Below are positions 19,301 through 27,922 of a stretch of DNA of 64,000 nucleotides, piece by piece; positions within the stretch are counted from its first letter, which is position 1; each line of letters opens with the position of its first letter. Source of the DNA: Candidatus Berkiella aquae (GTDB taxonomy: Bacteria; Pseudomonadota; Gammaproteobacteria; Berkiellales; Berkiellaceae); the NCBI RefSeq assembly GCF_001431295.2, contig NZ_LKAJ02000001.1, positions 744,001 through 808,000 on the forward strand, in the 5' to 3' direction. Made by a program: the position numbers and the translations under genes. Below the pieces are notes generated by a model. The model ran no database searches and had not been told where the DNA came from. It was given only the letters and a program-made list of their open reading frames with translations.

Positions 19301-21173
19301 CATTCATGATCACGGCTTCATTCGTGATTGAATCAACTAGACCGCTGTCTGTATCGCTACCAGGTAATTCTAAGCTATAGACAATGCTGGCCGCCTGATC
19401 GGCACCAGGGATAATATCAAATGCGCCTGAAAAATTAGCACTATCATTTACCGCAAAATTAGATTCATCCACAGACAGAGTAATATCGACTATATCACCT
19501 GCGATAACAACGGGCGTATCATCGGCAATATTGATTGTTAAAACATTCGAGGCTTGATCAAAATCAAAATCAGTTAATTCAAAGTGAAAATTGTCATAGC
19601 CAAAAAAATCGCTCGCATTATCACTAGAGTCATTATCGATAGGATGATTTAAATAATAGGTATATTGTCCTGTGGTTTGTACAACTTCAAGTACATTGCC
19701 TTCTTGAGTTGTCACTGTGATCAAGTTGTTTTCTGGAGAAATAACCGTTGTGCCGTTTTCAATGGTCACATTCGAGACAATGCCACCATCTGCACCAAAT
19801 CGGGTGGTGAAATTATCAATCAAGAATCCCGTAATTGTTGCAGGGACGTTTTGATCATTGCTGCCAATATCCATAATATCGGCTTCACTAATGTTCGCAA
19901 ATTGTTGAGCAGCCATTGGGACATCATCGACAATTCTGGCTAAGATAAAATTAGTGGCTAGATCACCATCGGCATCTTGGATGTAATACATAAAGGGATC
20001 GAAAAATACTTGGGCATCAAGTGTACAATTGGCAGAATAGCAGCCACAGTTTTGTAATTCGATGACTGTATCAATAACATTTAAACCCGGTAGGTTAGGG
20101 ATATGGGGTACATTGTGTGAAAACTCATACACCAAATCCCCCATGCTATGACCCATGTAATTGGTTAGATACAGGGTTAAGGTATTTCCTTCAGGCGTGG
20201 TGATGGTTTGAAATGCACCATTGGGATCTTGGAAGAAAGTGCTTTGTTGTTGGAAGGGGGCAGGATAAAAATGACTAATGCCACCCGGATCCGTAAAACC
20301 AATCGCCGCTTGGTTAGCAGTAATGTCATCAATTGTTACCCCTTGTCTAATAAAAGGTAACAAACCGAAGGAACCTGCACCATCTAAGCCAAAAGAGGCG
20401 CCTTCTGCAAAAATATTGGTAGTAATAGTATTTGGAGAATTTGCTATGCAAGATTGGCAATTATCACTATCAACCAGAATAAATGAGGTAAATTGCTCAG
20501 AGCTTGACGAAGAGTTGCCCAAATTGCTTTCAAATACCGGATCTAAAATAATAAGAGGTGCAATGGGTTGCGAATCTAATTTTACGGGTTGAACTAAAGT
20601 AGGTGTATAGGAAGTGAATGGTTCAAACGAATAATTAATACCCAGATCGCGAGGCAGAGACTCTACATTACCTTCTAAACCGGGGTATTGTACCTCAACG
20701 ACTGTTATTGAACCTTCATCTTGTATCATTTCAACGGCAGGTGGCATTTGTTCTAATTCTAGATTGATAGCAATCAGATTTTCATTAAAATCGATTACGT
20801 TAATTTGAAATTGAGCAATAGTAGACTCGCCAACCTGTAAGGAATCATATGCCCCTTTGTCATGAAAAATGACTGAGCCATCCTCATTGACTTGTATCAC
20901 AGCACCATTTTCAAGCGTGATGGGTTTGTTGAGCGAATCCTGAGCAACATTAATCGTGATGACTTGGGCGGGTAACGGAGGAATGTTATCTAACGATAAT
21001 TGTCTTTCTGTCACAATATTATTCGCGTCTTTTGTAAGTTCAATCGCAATCACCTTGCATTTGTCACACGTATTTGCTGAGTTTGACTCTGCTGCGGTGG
21101 GTAGCGTGTTTTTGCTGGTTTCATCGTGCGTTGTCGTTGGGTTTTTTATTTGTGTGCTCATAATAACTGCCAT
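16308..21173 (-). CDS. Giant surface protein with two vWA-VCBS units and an EF-hand-like C-terminal domain
   Basis: A 1621-residue acidic protein, rich in Asn, Asp, Ser and Thr and almost free of Lys, as large exported adhesins are. The N-terminal ~700 residues hold Ig/VCBS-like strands and a Cys cluster (NCGCYSANC). Then comes a tandem unit of about 340 residues: a vWA domain with a MIDAS (DNSNSM near residue 735; DVSGSM near 1078; TDGAP and SDGAP later in each) followed by a VCBS-like module (VTGNxLxND). Near residue 1385 LDLNNDGQIEL and DSNHDDKFN are calcium-binding. There is no N-terminal Sec signal, and no RTX nonapeptides or type I exporter nearby. The start could also be the ATG at 21161. 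It is convergent with the kinase gene, 7 bases apart. Confidence 0.85.
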   Translation of the reverse strand: MAVIMSTQIKNPTTTHDETSKNTLPTAAESNSANTCDKCKVIAIELTKDANNIVTERQLSLDNIPPLPAQVITINVAQDSLNKPITLENGAVIQVNEDGSVIFHDKGAYDSLQVGESTIAQFQINVIDFNENLIAINLELEQMPPAVEMIQDEGSITVVEVQYPGLEGNVESLPRDLGINYSFEPFTSYTPTLVQPVKLDSQPIAPLIILDPVFESNLGNSSSSSEQFTSFILVDSDNCQSCIANSPNTITTNIFAEGASFGLDGAGSFGLLPFIRQGVTIDDITANQAAIGFTDPGGISHFYPAPFQQQSTFFQDPNGAFQTITTPEGNTLTLYLTNYMGHSMGDLVYEFSHNVPHIPNLPGLNVIDTVIELQNCGCYSANCTLDAQVFFDPFMYYIQDADGDLATNFILARIVDDVPMAAQQFANISEADIMDIGSNDQNVPATITGFLIDNFTTRFGADGGIVSNVTIENGTTVISPENNLITVTTQEGNVLEVVQTTGQYTYYLNHPIDNDSSDNASDFFGYDNFHFELTDFDFDQASNVLTINIADDTPVVIAGDIVDITLSVDESNFAVNDSANFSGAFDIIPGADQAASIVYSLELPGSDTDSGLVDSITNEAVIMNVVNGIIIGSSATGGEVFRVSVNDASGLVTLDQSRAVMHGNPNDPNDVVSIQNDLISLRVTVTDNDQDAASASILLGGVIQFRDDAPTAVADAQLIVKDPLPEYNLTFVIDNSNSMSVDLGQGLTRLQVLQQTLAGAGGILDAYAGASSKLTISIVNFSDTAGISNEFNNIQDAKDYINNLAIPGNGHVGTVLGSGVEVALADIIADGNNAALANAHDVLYLLTDGAPAPAEWEQGTTQGEDHALVDADELADWQAALLAQNVDAIMVNIGGTNQAITNNIAPLANPTDNPAVLEADASLSNLQALLQDQLTLSVTGNLLTNDSLSADAPTVVTHVSFSLNSEAEAQDYLNNHPELIGASVSGSVVTIPISDGAFTTSLGNTLLVEANGNYTYSYINNAYPESEDFTYTIKDQDLDPSSATFSVSLISEGPTAVADVRNIEKSGLPAYNLTFIIDVSGSMGTPIGNLTRLDLVIAALAGDGALLDSYATHSSSLSITIIPFETQVLPSMDFNNVADAKTYLEGLTAGGGTNLSGAISAGLADINNDSLLNSAILDRVYLLSDGAPSPGDEVTVGQQTDWQSALLSQNVDAIMLNIGGLDQDVTNNLAPLANPSDSPAVIEVAADLSNLQVLLQETVSDPVSVTGNILVNDIVSADPPNVVTQISFDLASALDAQNYIAAHPELAGASASGSTIHIPIPNGEFITPLGNTLQIESDGDYTYSYINNVNTESEVFTYTIQDSDFDMSSTNFTINLIPPDSFAAPIVLDLNNDGQIELVSAAQSQIEWNISSENGTQTIKTGWVGPNDGILVYDQNTNGKVDGLNEIELSKYHADAVTDIEGLKLAFDSNHDDKFNKQDDKFNDFLVWNDINQDGSSQGNELKSLNDYGIISIDLTQLGHSEMVNGNIVFSTLSYENASGSVSLAGDVGLQIASVSSVISSDEVVEPPNQLENVLSNSLTQASSNSANPTLDYNSSFNASEHQETLQMQQVQQQQHEAAGI

Positions 21174-21195
21174 TCATATTTTTTATAATTGTATT

Positions 21196-21256
21196 TTGCA
21201 AACTATATATAGGTTTGCAATGTCTGCACGAAAGTGCAATTGGACCATGGTCCAAT
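21196..21256. promoter_or_regulatory. Three consecutive DNA dyads upstream of the giant surface protein
   Basis: TTGCAAAC-N9-GTTTGCAA (21196-21220), TGCAC-GAAA-GTGCA (21225-21238) and the perfect 18-base palindrome ATTGGACCATGGTCCAAT (21239-21256) lie back to back, 23 to 83 bases upstream of the minus-strand start at 21173. This looks like an operator region or a structured leader of the surface-protein gene. The rest of the 378-base gap, to 21551, is AT-rich and shows nothing I can name. Confidence 0.5.
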
Positions 21257-21551
21257 AATCTGAATAGGTCAGGTTAATGAGGGGGGTAAAGTATCAGAAA
21301 CCGATTTAATGCTGTTTGTATTCTTTAATAATCCTATATATAGAATATAACTTCAAATGTTGTAATTACAAACATGTTATTCATCTGGGCATTTATCTAT
21401 CATTGTGCCAACATAATGAGCAAATATTGTTTGTTAAAACAAAGAGAAACGTTTTCTAAGTCGCTTCTGTTTATCTAAATTAAGCTTTTTCCCTATTAGC
21501 TCCAAAACCAACTTGGCTTACAATAGTTTCTGAGTAAAGAGGTATAGAGCA

Positions 21552-24305
21552 ATGAGCCTTGCAAGCGGATTCGGTCAATTACAGGCTATTATCGCCTATC
21601 GAAAAAAATTAGAGTCGATTTGGCAAGCTAAGAATGAAACAATTCTGCAAAAAACGGATGTTAATTTTCCCGACATCCATGGAAAAACGTTATTAGAATA
21701 TGCAATAGAATTAGAAGAAATTACCTTGGTTCGACAATTGCTTCTAGATGGCGCTTATTCACGCCAAGCTCTGTCATTAGCAAAAAAAACACAAAATGAA
21801 GAAATTATTCGTTTAATTATTAATGCGACATCTTCTTATGAGTTTAATGATGATCCTATTCAAGCGTTTGAAGAGGTTTATCAAGATTATCTTGCATTCA
21901 AAACGGATGAAACAAAAAAGCATTTTTTGTTAGTGGGTGCCAAGGTTCCTTTTGAATTATTGTTAGAAAAAATCCAATCAGAGCCTATGCATGATATAGA
22001 TTGGTTACCTTATTTAGATAGTTACGATGCTAAAGGTGAAACGCCACTTTTAATTGCCATCCACGAGAATAATTATCCTTTTTTTTATTATCTAATTGAA
22101 AAAGGTTGCAACATTGAATCGGCCTTTTTAGGCACGACAACCTTTACACCCATGGCCTATGCGGTTGGATTAGGCCGAATTGAAATGGCCAAACTATTAA
22201 TTGAAAAAGGTGCTAACCTCAGTTTGGTAGATCATGAAGGAAAGAGTCTTTTAAATGTGGCTGTTGCAAAGGGTTATGCTGAGATTGCAAAGTTGTTACT
22301 GTTACAACCCTTAAGTTTTGTCAATAGTGATTATTATGGTCGAACAGTATTGCATGCGGCTGCTGAAATGAATAATTCTGAGATAGCGAAGTTGATTATT
22401 CATGCCCCAGATTTTTACGCTTTTATAACAACATTAGATTACATGGGGCGTAGCCCAGTTCAAATTGCAAATGGCTGTCAAAACGAAGCATTTTTATCAG
22501 AATTAGGGGTTAATGCGAATGTTTCAGGCAACAAGCAGACTAAAATTTCACAATTTCATATCATAAAGCAACTACGCTATTATTTAAAACTCACCAATCA
22601 AGATCCCAATACATTGCATGAAGAAGGGCAATGTAATGGCTTGGTGTTTCTGTTTTTGTTATTACAGGAAAAAGGTAAAGGCAAAGATTTCTTTTTAATG
22701 TTAAATGCTATCTCGACATGGTCGGGGTGTTATGAAGAATTACATAATAAAGACAATATTACTCAATTAGCCGATGACTATCCTTCACTGGGTGCAATGT
22801 TTCGTTATTTTGTTGATCATATTATTTTGATGCAAACGACTGGGTTAGATTCTTCAGTAAGAAGATTATGTCCATGGCAAGATTCAAGAAAAAGACAATA
22901 TGCATTGATAGGGCAAGCTCCTATTTCATTTAGTGAACATTTTTATGCTAGAACACGCATGTTTACGAGAGAGCAACTGCGAGAATATATTGAGATTATC
23001 GCAAGATTGCCTGAAGCAAAAATTGAGTTGGGTGGAGGAAAACACGCAACGGCGTTTTACCTGAAAGCGAAAGAAATGACTTATTATGATCCCAATATGC
23101 TATATGAAATCAGTTCAACGGATTCCATTGAACGTGTTGTGGATCTGATTCAAAACTGTAAATATATCAGTTTGTTTATCAATGCGAATCAAATGGAAAT
23201 GAACATTCGTGTATTTGGCGCAAGGCAACATAATTTTAACACCTATACTTTCTTTGACGAAAGCGAGTTTCCCCAAAGCCTTGAAGAAGCCGCTGCCTAT
23301 CAATCATCATCTCCCAATAAACTAACGCAGTGTCACATTGCTTTGATGGTAGATAGTGTACAAGATTTTAGAAAATTAATAACAAATGGATATGTTGATT
23401 TGAATGCTTGTGATGTTAATGGTGATACCGTATTGGATATGGCACGCAAGTATCATAAAACACATTTTATCGATATTATTTTTTCAACACCGGGAGTCAG
23501 CATCGATCTGCTGCAAATCTATGGCAAAGCGCATTCACCCTATATGAATAAGACGGTGTTAGAGGCTTGCAATAATCACTTGGATTCGTGGGCAGTTGAT
23601 GTCAATCAGTTAATTATAAAAGTTTGTGAGACAATGCTCCCTTCTGAAGAACAAATAGCTTTATTGTTAGTTTTAATTGCGCATTCACCTAACATTAACG
23701 AATCTGTGAATGATATACCTCTTATCGGTTATATGATGTGTCATGCTCATTTAATGAATGAACCGATGATTCATAACATGTTGATGATAAAGAATATGAA
23801 TATTAACACCAAAATATTGGGTGAAACATTATTTCATTGGGCCCTTAAAAATCAAGTATTAGTACCAACTGAAAGTGTTTTGCAATGGATTGAATGGGGA
23901 GCTGATATTCATACGCCAAGTGAACTGGACAAGGCGACTTCATTGGAGTATGCGATATTCTGGCAAAAAGATATTCGTATCATTCAACGACTTTTAGAAA
24001 AAGGTGCAAACCCTAATAGGATATTAGCGCCAGGGACTACCGTATTACATTATGCCGTTGAAATGGATAACGTGTTGCTTGTTAAAACATTGTTAAAATA
24101 TGGAGCATCACTCAATCTTAAAAATGTACATGATAAAACGCCGATTGATTTAGCAGAATATAACCCTGAAATAATGAAACTCTTTACAAGAAAATGCGAG
24201 CAAGAGGCTCAGTCTTTGCGGCTTAATCAACAAAGAAACGAAAATGAGATGCCGAGTTTTGCGCTCGATGAAATTGAATTAAAACGTAGACGTAGAAGCA
24301 TTTAA
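21552..24305 (+). CDS. Ankyrin-repeat protein with an internal cysteine-protease-like centre
   Basis: 917 residues. Ankyrin repeats lie at about 33-90, 150-300 (for example GKSLLNVAVAKGYAEIAKLL) and 740-880 (GTTVLHYAVEMDNVLLVKTL). Between them, at about 330-570, is a non-ankyrin domain with EGQCNGLVFLFLL (C361), GGGKHATAFYLK (H498) and YYDPNMLYE (D513). The order Cys-His-Asp, the GxCxGL context and the Asp-Pro-Asn after the strand resemble the YopT/C58 papain-like proteases; this is my inference. There is no signal peptide. A basic tail (LKRRRRSI) ends the protein. It is a likely host-directed effector. Its stop overlaps the convergent M15 gene by four bases. Confidence 0.85.
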   Translation: MSLASGFGQLQAIIAYRKKLESIWQAKNETILQKTDVNFPDIHGKTLLEYAIELEEITLVRQLLLDGAYSRQALSLAKKTQNEEIIRLIINATSSYEFNDDPIQAFEEVYQDYLAFKTDETKKHFLLVGAKVPFELLLEKIQSEPMHDIDWLPYLDSYDAKGETPLLIAIHENNYPFFYYLIEKGCNIESAFLGTTTFTPMAYAVGLGRIEMAKLLIEKGANLSLVDHEGKSLLNVAVAKGYAEIAKLLLLQPLSFVNSDYYGRTVLHAAAEMNNSEIAKLIIHAPDFYAFITTLDYMGRSPVQIANGCQNEAFLSELGVNANVSGNKQTKISQFHIIKQLRYYLKLTNQDPNTLHEEGQCNGLVFLFLLLQEKGKGKDFFLMLNAISTWSGCYEELHNKDNITQLADDYPSLGAMFRYFVDHIILMQTTGLDSSVRRLCPWQDSRKRQYALIGQAPISFSEHFYARTRMFTREQLREYIEIIARLPEAKIELGGGKHATAFYLKAKEMTYYDPNMLYEISSTDSIERVVDLIQNCKYISLFINANQMEMNIRVFGARQHNFNTYTFFDESEFPQSLEEAAAYQSSSPNKLTQCHIALMVDSVQDFRKLITNGYVDLNACDVNGDTVLDMARKYHKTHFIDIIFSTPGVSIDLLQIYGKAHSPYMNKTVLEACNNHLDSWAVDVNQLIIKVCETMLPSEEQIALLLVLIAHSPNINESVNDIPLIGYMMCHAHLMNEPMIHNMLMIKNMNINTKILGETLFHWALKNQVLVPTESVLQWIEWGADIHTPSELDKATSLEYAIFWQKDIRIIQRLLEKGANPNRILAPGTTVLHYAVEMDNVLLVKTLLKYGASLNLKNVHDKTPIDLAEYNPEIMKLFTRKCEQEAQSLRLNQQRNENEMPSFALDEIELKRRRRSI

Positions 24306-24967
24306 TGGTGATTACCATAGCCTAATGGATTTCGTTTCTCACCATTGGCGCGTTTTTCAAAATGTTGGTAATCTTGTACATCTAACCAATGGCCGCCCCA
24401 ATCCCAACCGTGCGCTTCAAAGAGTTTATAGACAAGTCCTTCTTTATTAATCAACCCTTTATGGTGGCAGTGCCTATCAACATAGGGTTTCCCTTCTTTA
24501 GGGAGGACTTGTTCACCATTCACATAAGGATTAATAAGCGGGTTGATATCAATGGCTCGGCCAAAACTATGTTGAGATAAAATGCCAGGTTGATTGCTGA
24601 CGGCGCGACAATTATAAGCAATGGTTGTATTGGGTTTACGCCCGGCGGGATGAATATCGGCAATGGGGAAACGATTGTGATAGAGCGTTTTAAAAATATC
24701 TAAAATATCGTTTGCCAGCTCTTTATGAATAATAATACAACCTAAATGTTCCTTTTCATCAAAACCGATATATTTCACTTTCACGACAGTTAAATCTTTC
24801 AGATGAGGCTGGCAAGATGAAGGTTCACTTGCAAGCATCGCTTGTTTTAATTTCTCAATAGAAAATAAAGGGGTAATGCTGTCAGCGGGAAGCTGGCCAA
24901 TATCGTCATAAGCCTGGACCAGAGGTATGAAGCAAGTGAATAAAATGATTGAAATTGTTGTTCTCAA
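24302..24967 (-). CDS. Periplasmic M15-family peptidase (D-Ala-D-Ala carboxypeptidase/endopeptidase type)
   Basis: A signal peptide (MRTTISIILFTCFIPLVQA) leads into a 200-residue mature enzyme. The zinc site of the M15 family is visible: SQHSFGRAIDINP gives H133 and D140, and DYQHFE gives H202. The likely role is cutting peptidoglycan peptides in the periplasm. The length of 221 residues is normal for the short VanY/M15 type. It follows mazF on the same strand by 16 bases but has its own export signal. Confidence 0.88.
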   Translation of the reverse strand: MRTTISIILFTCFIPLVQAYDDIGQLPADSITPLFSIEKLKQAMLASEPSSCQPHLKDLTVVKVKYIGFDEKEHLGCIIIHKELANDILDIFKTLYHNRFPIADIHPAGRKPNTTIAYNCRAVSNQPGILSQHSFGRAIDINPLINPYVNGEQVLPKEGKPYVDRHCHHKGLINKEGLVYKLFEAHGWDWGGHWLDVQDYQHFEKRANGEKRNPLGYGNHH

Positions 24968-24983
24968 GAGATTACCTTATTGA

Positions 24984-25325
24984 TTAAGTTACAAGGGTAA
25001 CAATTCTTGCTAAAACTTCATCTAAAATTTCATCAGGTGCTATACCAATTTTTTTTGCTTTTCGTACTTTCCAATCCATAGATTTAATTTGGTCACTAAC
25101 AACAGCACCTTCAATTTTTAATCCTTTAGGAAGAATAACTAACCAAGGATCAGATAGCTTAATCGTTGAGGTTATTGGGCAACAAATAATTTTAGAGCCT
25201 TTTTCATTATATATTTTAGGAGAGATGACTAATGCTGGTCGTCGCTTCGTTATTTCGGTTCCAGCTTGAGGATCAAAATCGATAATAATTAAATCACCTC
25301 TATTGAGAGTCATTTTGGGAGGCAT
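24984..25325 (-). CDS. mazF: MazF/PemK-type mRNA endoribonuclease toxin
   Basis: 113 residues. The family core is intact: NRGDLIIIDFDPQAGTEITK, RRPALVISPKIYN, CPITSTI and the C-terminal DQIKSMDWKVRKAK. MazF toxins cut mRNA at short sequences when freed from their antitoxin. The ATG at 25325 has AAGGAT upstream. It lies 16 bases after the mazE gene in the usual antitoxin-first order. Confidence 0.92.
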   Translation of the reverse strand: MPPKMTLNRGDLIIIDFDPQAGTEITKRRPALVISPKIYNEKGSKIICCPITSTIKLSDPWLVILPKGLKIEGAVVSDQIKSMDWKVRKAKKIGIAPDEILDEVLARIVTLVT

Positions 25326-25341
25326 GAACTACATCCTTGGT

Positions 25342-25596
25342 TTATTTACGGGTATTATATTCTACGATTTCAGCGCCCATTTCCTCACCTGTTGAAATTT
25401 CTGGATGCTCATTTTCTGGGCTCATTTGTGCCACGAGCTGTTCAAGCGTATATTTGTGAGGCTTTATAATGAGCGCACCTTCTTTCATTTCAATCGTGAC
25501 TTCTCTGCCTGATTTTAAGCCCAGTGAATCAGAATAAGCCTTAGGAATAATAATTCCTAAGGAGTTACCTATATCACGTATTCGTAATCTGGACAT
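25342..25596 (-). CDS. mazE: MazE-type antitoxin, AbrB/SpoVT DNA-binding fold
   Basis: 84 residues. The N-terminal swapped-hairpin domain (RLRIRDIGNSLGIIIPKAYS, then GLKSGREVTIEMKEGALIIK) is the DNA-binding AbrB-like part; the acidic tail (MSPENEHPEISTGEEMGAEI) should block MazF. The start is the ATG at 25596, with a GTG just before it also open. An AT-rich dyad just upstream is the probable operator. Confidence 0.92.
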   Translation of the reverse strand: MSRLRIRDIGNSLGIIIPKAYSDSLGLKSGREVTIEMKEGALIIKPHKYTLEQLVAQMSPENEHPEISTGEEMGAEIVEYNTRK

Positions 25597-25616
25597 CACT
25601 TTTCTCTCTTAGTAAA

Positions 25617-25635
25617 GTTATAACATTATTATAAC
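25617..25635 (-). promoter_or_regulatory. mazEF operator/promoter dyad
   Basis: GTTATAA-CATTA-TTATAAC is a perfect 7-base inverted repeat, 21 bases before mazE. On the minus strand it contains TATAAT, so the operator probably covers the -10 box, giving MazE autorepression. Confidence 0.55.
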
Positions 25636-25779
25636 ATCGGATTTATTAAATGCACCCTATTTAAGACAAAAGGCTAGATAAAAGCGCTTATATACAATAG
25701 TCTTTGATAGAGGTCTTTTCTCATTTTGCATGTAAATTAGCAAACTATCTATTACCAGCCACGTTGTAGAGAGGATCGA

Positions 25780-26814
25780 TTGAAGGGAATCATAAAACAA
25801 GCCTGCTTGCTGTGCTTAATGCTGATTTTTGAGGTACAGGCCCAACCCAAGACGGTACAGGGTGGTACACTCCAGCATGTCCAGCAGCGGGGCTATTTAA
25901 CTTGTGGCGTCAGCCAAGGCTTGGCGGGATTTTCAACGGTTGATGATCAAGGGCATTGGCAAGGGTTAGATGTAGATTTTTGCAGAGCAGTCGCTGCTGC
26001 AACCTTAGGTGATGCCAATAAAGTTAAGTTTGTTCCCCTTTCTGCAAAACAGCGATTCACCGCATTACAATCAGGCGATATCGATTTACTCTCACGCAAT
26101 ACAACCTGGACTTATCTGCGTGATACCTCTTTAGGGCTAAATTTTATTGGTATTATTTATTACGATAGCCAAGGATTCATCGTCAGAAAATCTTCAAAAA
26201 TCAATAGTGCCGCGGAACTGGATGGTGCCATTATTTGTACCAATGCGGGGACCACCACTGAGCTGAATATAACCGATTACTTTAAATCAAAAGGTTTAAA
26301 GTTTCAGGTCTTAACCTTTGAAAAATCGGATGAAACATTAGCAGCTTATGAGATGGGACGATGTGATGCTTATTCTACCGATATGTCTGGGTTAGCAGCG
26401 GAACAATTAAAACTCTCTGATGCATCGGCGCACATTATTTTACCTGAAAAAATTTCAAAAGAGCCTTTTAGCCCCATGGTACGCCAAGGTGATGATCATT
26501 GGAATGAAATCGTGCGTTGGACATTATATGCGCTAATCGATGCTGAAGAAATGAATATTAATCAAAACAATGTTAAAGAAAAATATCTCAATGATAAAAA
26601 TATTCAAGTTGAACGAATATTAGGAAAGCAGCCCAATTTTGCCAATAAAATTGGTTTAAAAGAAGATTGGGTTTATCAAGTCATTCTTCAAGTGGGTAAC
26701 TACGGGGAAATTTTTGAAAGGAATATTGGTCAGAATAGTCCTTTAAAAATTGAACGAGGTTTAAATGCCCTATGGGATCGAGGTGGGATACTTTATGCGC
26801 CACCTTTTAGATAA
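25780..26814 (+). CDS. aapJ: General amino-acid ABC transporter, periplasmic binding protein
   Basis: Solute-binding protein of the PAAT family, 344 residues. A signal peptide (MKGIIKQACLLCLMLIFEVQA) is followed by the SBP_bac_3 fold: RGYLTCGVSQGLAGFS, GLDVDFCRAVAAATLG, RFTALQSGDIDLLSRNTTWT and a C-terminal half. This matches AapJ/BztA, which binds a broad range of L-amino acids. The start appears to be TTG at 25780 with GAGAGG upstream; no better start is in frame. First gene of the aapJQMP operon. Confidence 0.93.
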   Translation: MKGIIKQACLLCLMLIFEVQAQPKTVQGGTLQHVQQRGYLTCGVSQGLAGFSTVDDQGHWQGLDVDFCRAVAAATLGDANKVKFVPLSAKQRFTALQSGDIDLLSRNTTWTYLRDTSLGLNFIGIIYYDSQGFIVRKSSKINSAAELDGAIICTNAGTTTELNITDYFKSKGLKFQVLTFEKSDETLAAYEMGRCDAYSTDMSGLAAEQLKLSDASAHIILPEKISKEPFSPMVRQGDDHWNEIVRWTLYALIDAEEMNINQNNVKEKYLNDKNIQVERILGKQPNFANKIGLKEDWVYQVILQVGNYGEIFERNIGQNSPLKIERGLNALWDRGGILYAPPFR

Positions 26815-27922
26815 GCTATCTCATCTCAAAACATTGATCCCACAGCTCATATTGGTGGCATTAATTGTGTGGGTTTTCAATCATATTGCACAGAATGTTC
26901 ATGCCAATTTAGCAGCTCGTGGGGTTAAAATTGGTTTTGCTTTTTTAAACGATACCGCAGGCTTTGATATTATTTTTCATTTGATTGACTATGCAACGAT
27001 TAATAATTATTGGCAGGTATTTTGGGTCGGGATTTTAAATACGTTACTGGTCGCTGCTTTAGGGATTTTCTTTGCATCTTTGTTTGGTTTTATAGTGGGG
27101 TTTGGTCGTGTTTCAAGGAATAAGATCATTGCACTTTGTAGCAAAGGTTTTGTTGAAACCATTAGAAATATCCCCTTATTGTTGCAGCTATTCTTTTGGT
27201 ATTTTGTGGTATTAAGAGGTGCTCCATTCCCGCAAGATAGCATTACCATCGTTGAATCTATTTATATTAATAATCGTGGACTTTATTTACCTTGGCCCAT
27301 TATTACCTTATATGCCGCCGTTCTCTTTACGCTTTCTGTTGTTTGCATACTCATTTCGCTGTACTTAAGACACAGCAAAAGAACTTGGCGGTCTTATTCG
27401 ATAGCGATATGGCTTGCTTTGGCCGTCATATTTTTTGCTATCGCCCACACTGAACTGACTTGGGAATACCCGACACTTGGCAAGTTTAATTTTGTCGGTG
27501 GGATGAATCTCATCCCTGAGTTTTTGGCATTAGTATTGGCATTAAGCACTTATACCGCAGCTTACATTGCGGAAATTGTGCGTATGGGAATACAATCTGT
27601 TTCCAAAGGGCAATACGAGGCAGCTCGCTCCTTAGGATTTGCGCACTATCAATCACTTCGTTTAATTATGTTACCGCAAGCGATGAAGGTGATTGTGCCA
27701 CCGTTAACCAATCAATATTTAAATCTCACTAAAAACTCATCCCTTGCCGCCGCGATTGCCTTTCCCGATCTGGTTTCCGTTTTTGCTGGCACGGTTTTGA
27801 ATCAAACGGGGCATGCGATTGAAATAATTGCCATGACCATGGGTGTTTATCTGTTCATTAGTCTCTGTTTATCCTTGATCATGATACTCTATGAAAGGAG
27901 AAGCGCATGGCATTCTCCTTAA
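26795..27922 (+). CDS. aapQ: General amino-acid ABC transporter, permease Q
   Basis: Inner-membrane permease, 375 residues, with the long N-terminal extension typical of AapQ and the EAA loop (YEAARSLGFAHYQSLRLIMLPQ) that contacts the ATPase. I start at the ATG at 26795 (MRHLLDKLSHL), with GAGGTGGGA upstream; the earlier ATG at 26765 would lie deep in aapJ. It overlaps the aapJ end by 20 bases and aapM by 16. Confidence 0.93.
   Translation: MRHLLDKLSHLKTLIPQLILVALIVWVFNHIAQNVHANLAARGVKIGFAFLNDTAGFDIIFHLIDYATINNYWQVFWVGILNTLLVAALGIFFASLFGFIVGFGRVSRNKIIALCSKGFVETIRNIPLLLQLFFWYFVVLRGAPFPQDSITIVESIYINNRGLYLPWPIITLYAAVLFTLSVVCILISLYLRHSKRTWRSYSIAIWLALAVIFFAIAHTELTWEYPTLGKFNFVGGMNLIPEFLALVLALSTYTAAYIAEIVRMGIQSVSKGQYEAARSLGFAHYQSLRLIMLPQAMKVIVPPLTNQYLNLTKNSSLAAAIAFPDLVSVFAGTVLNQTGHAIEIIAMTMGVYLFISLCLSLIMILYERRSAWHSP

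Noticed and set aside
19111..20592. Plus-strand frames opposite the giant surface-protein gene
   Set aside because: Antisense shadows of a well-supported long coding region.
26765..26794. Earlier ATG for aapQ
   Set aside because: It lies deep in aapJ; the ATG at 26795 has a good ribosome site and fits the family start.
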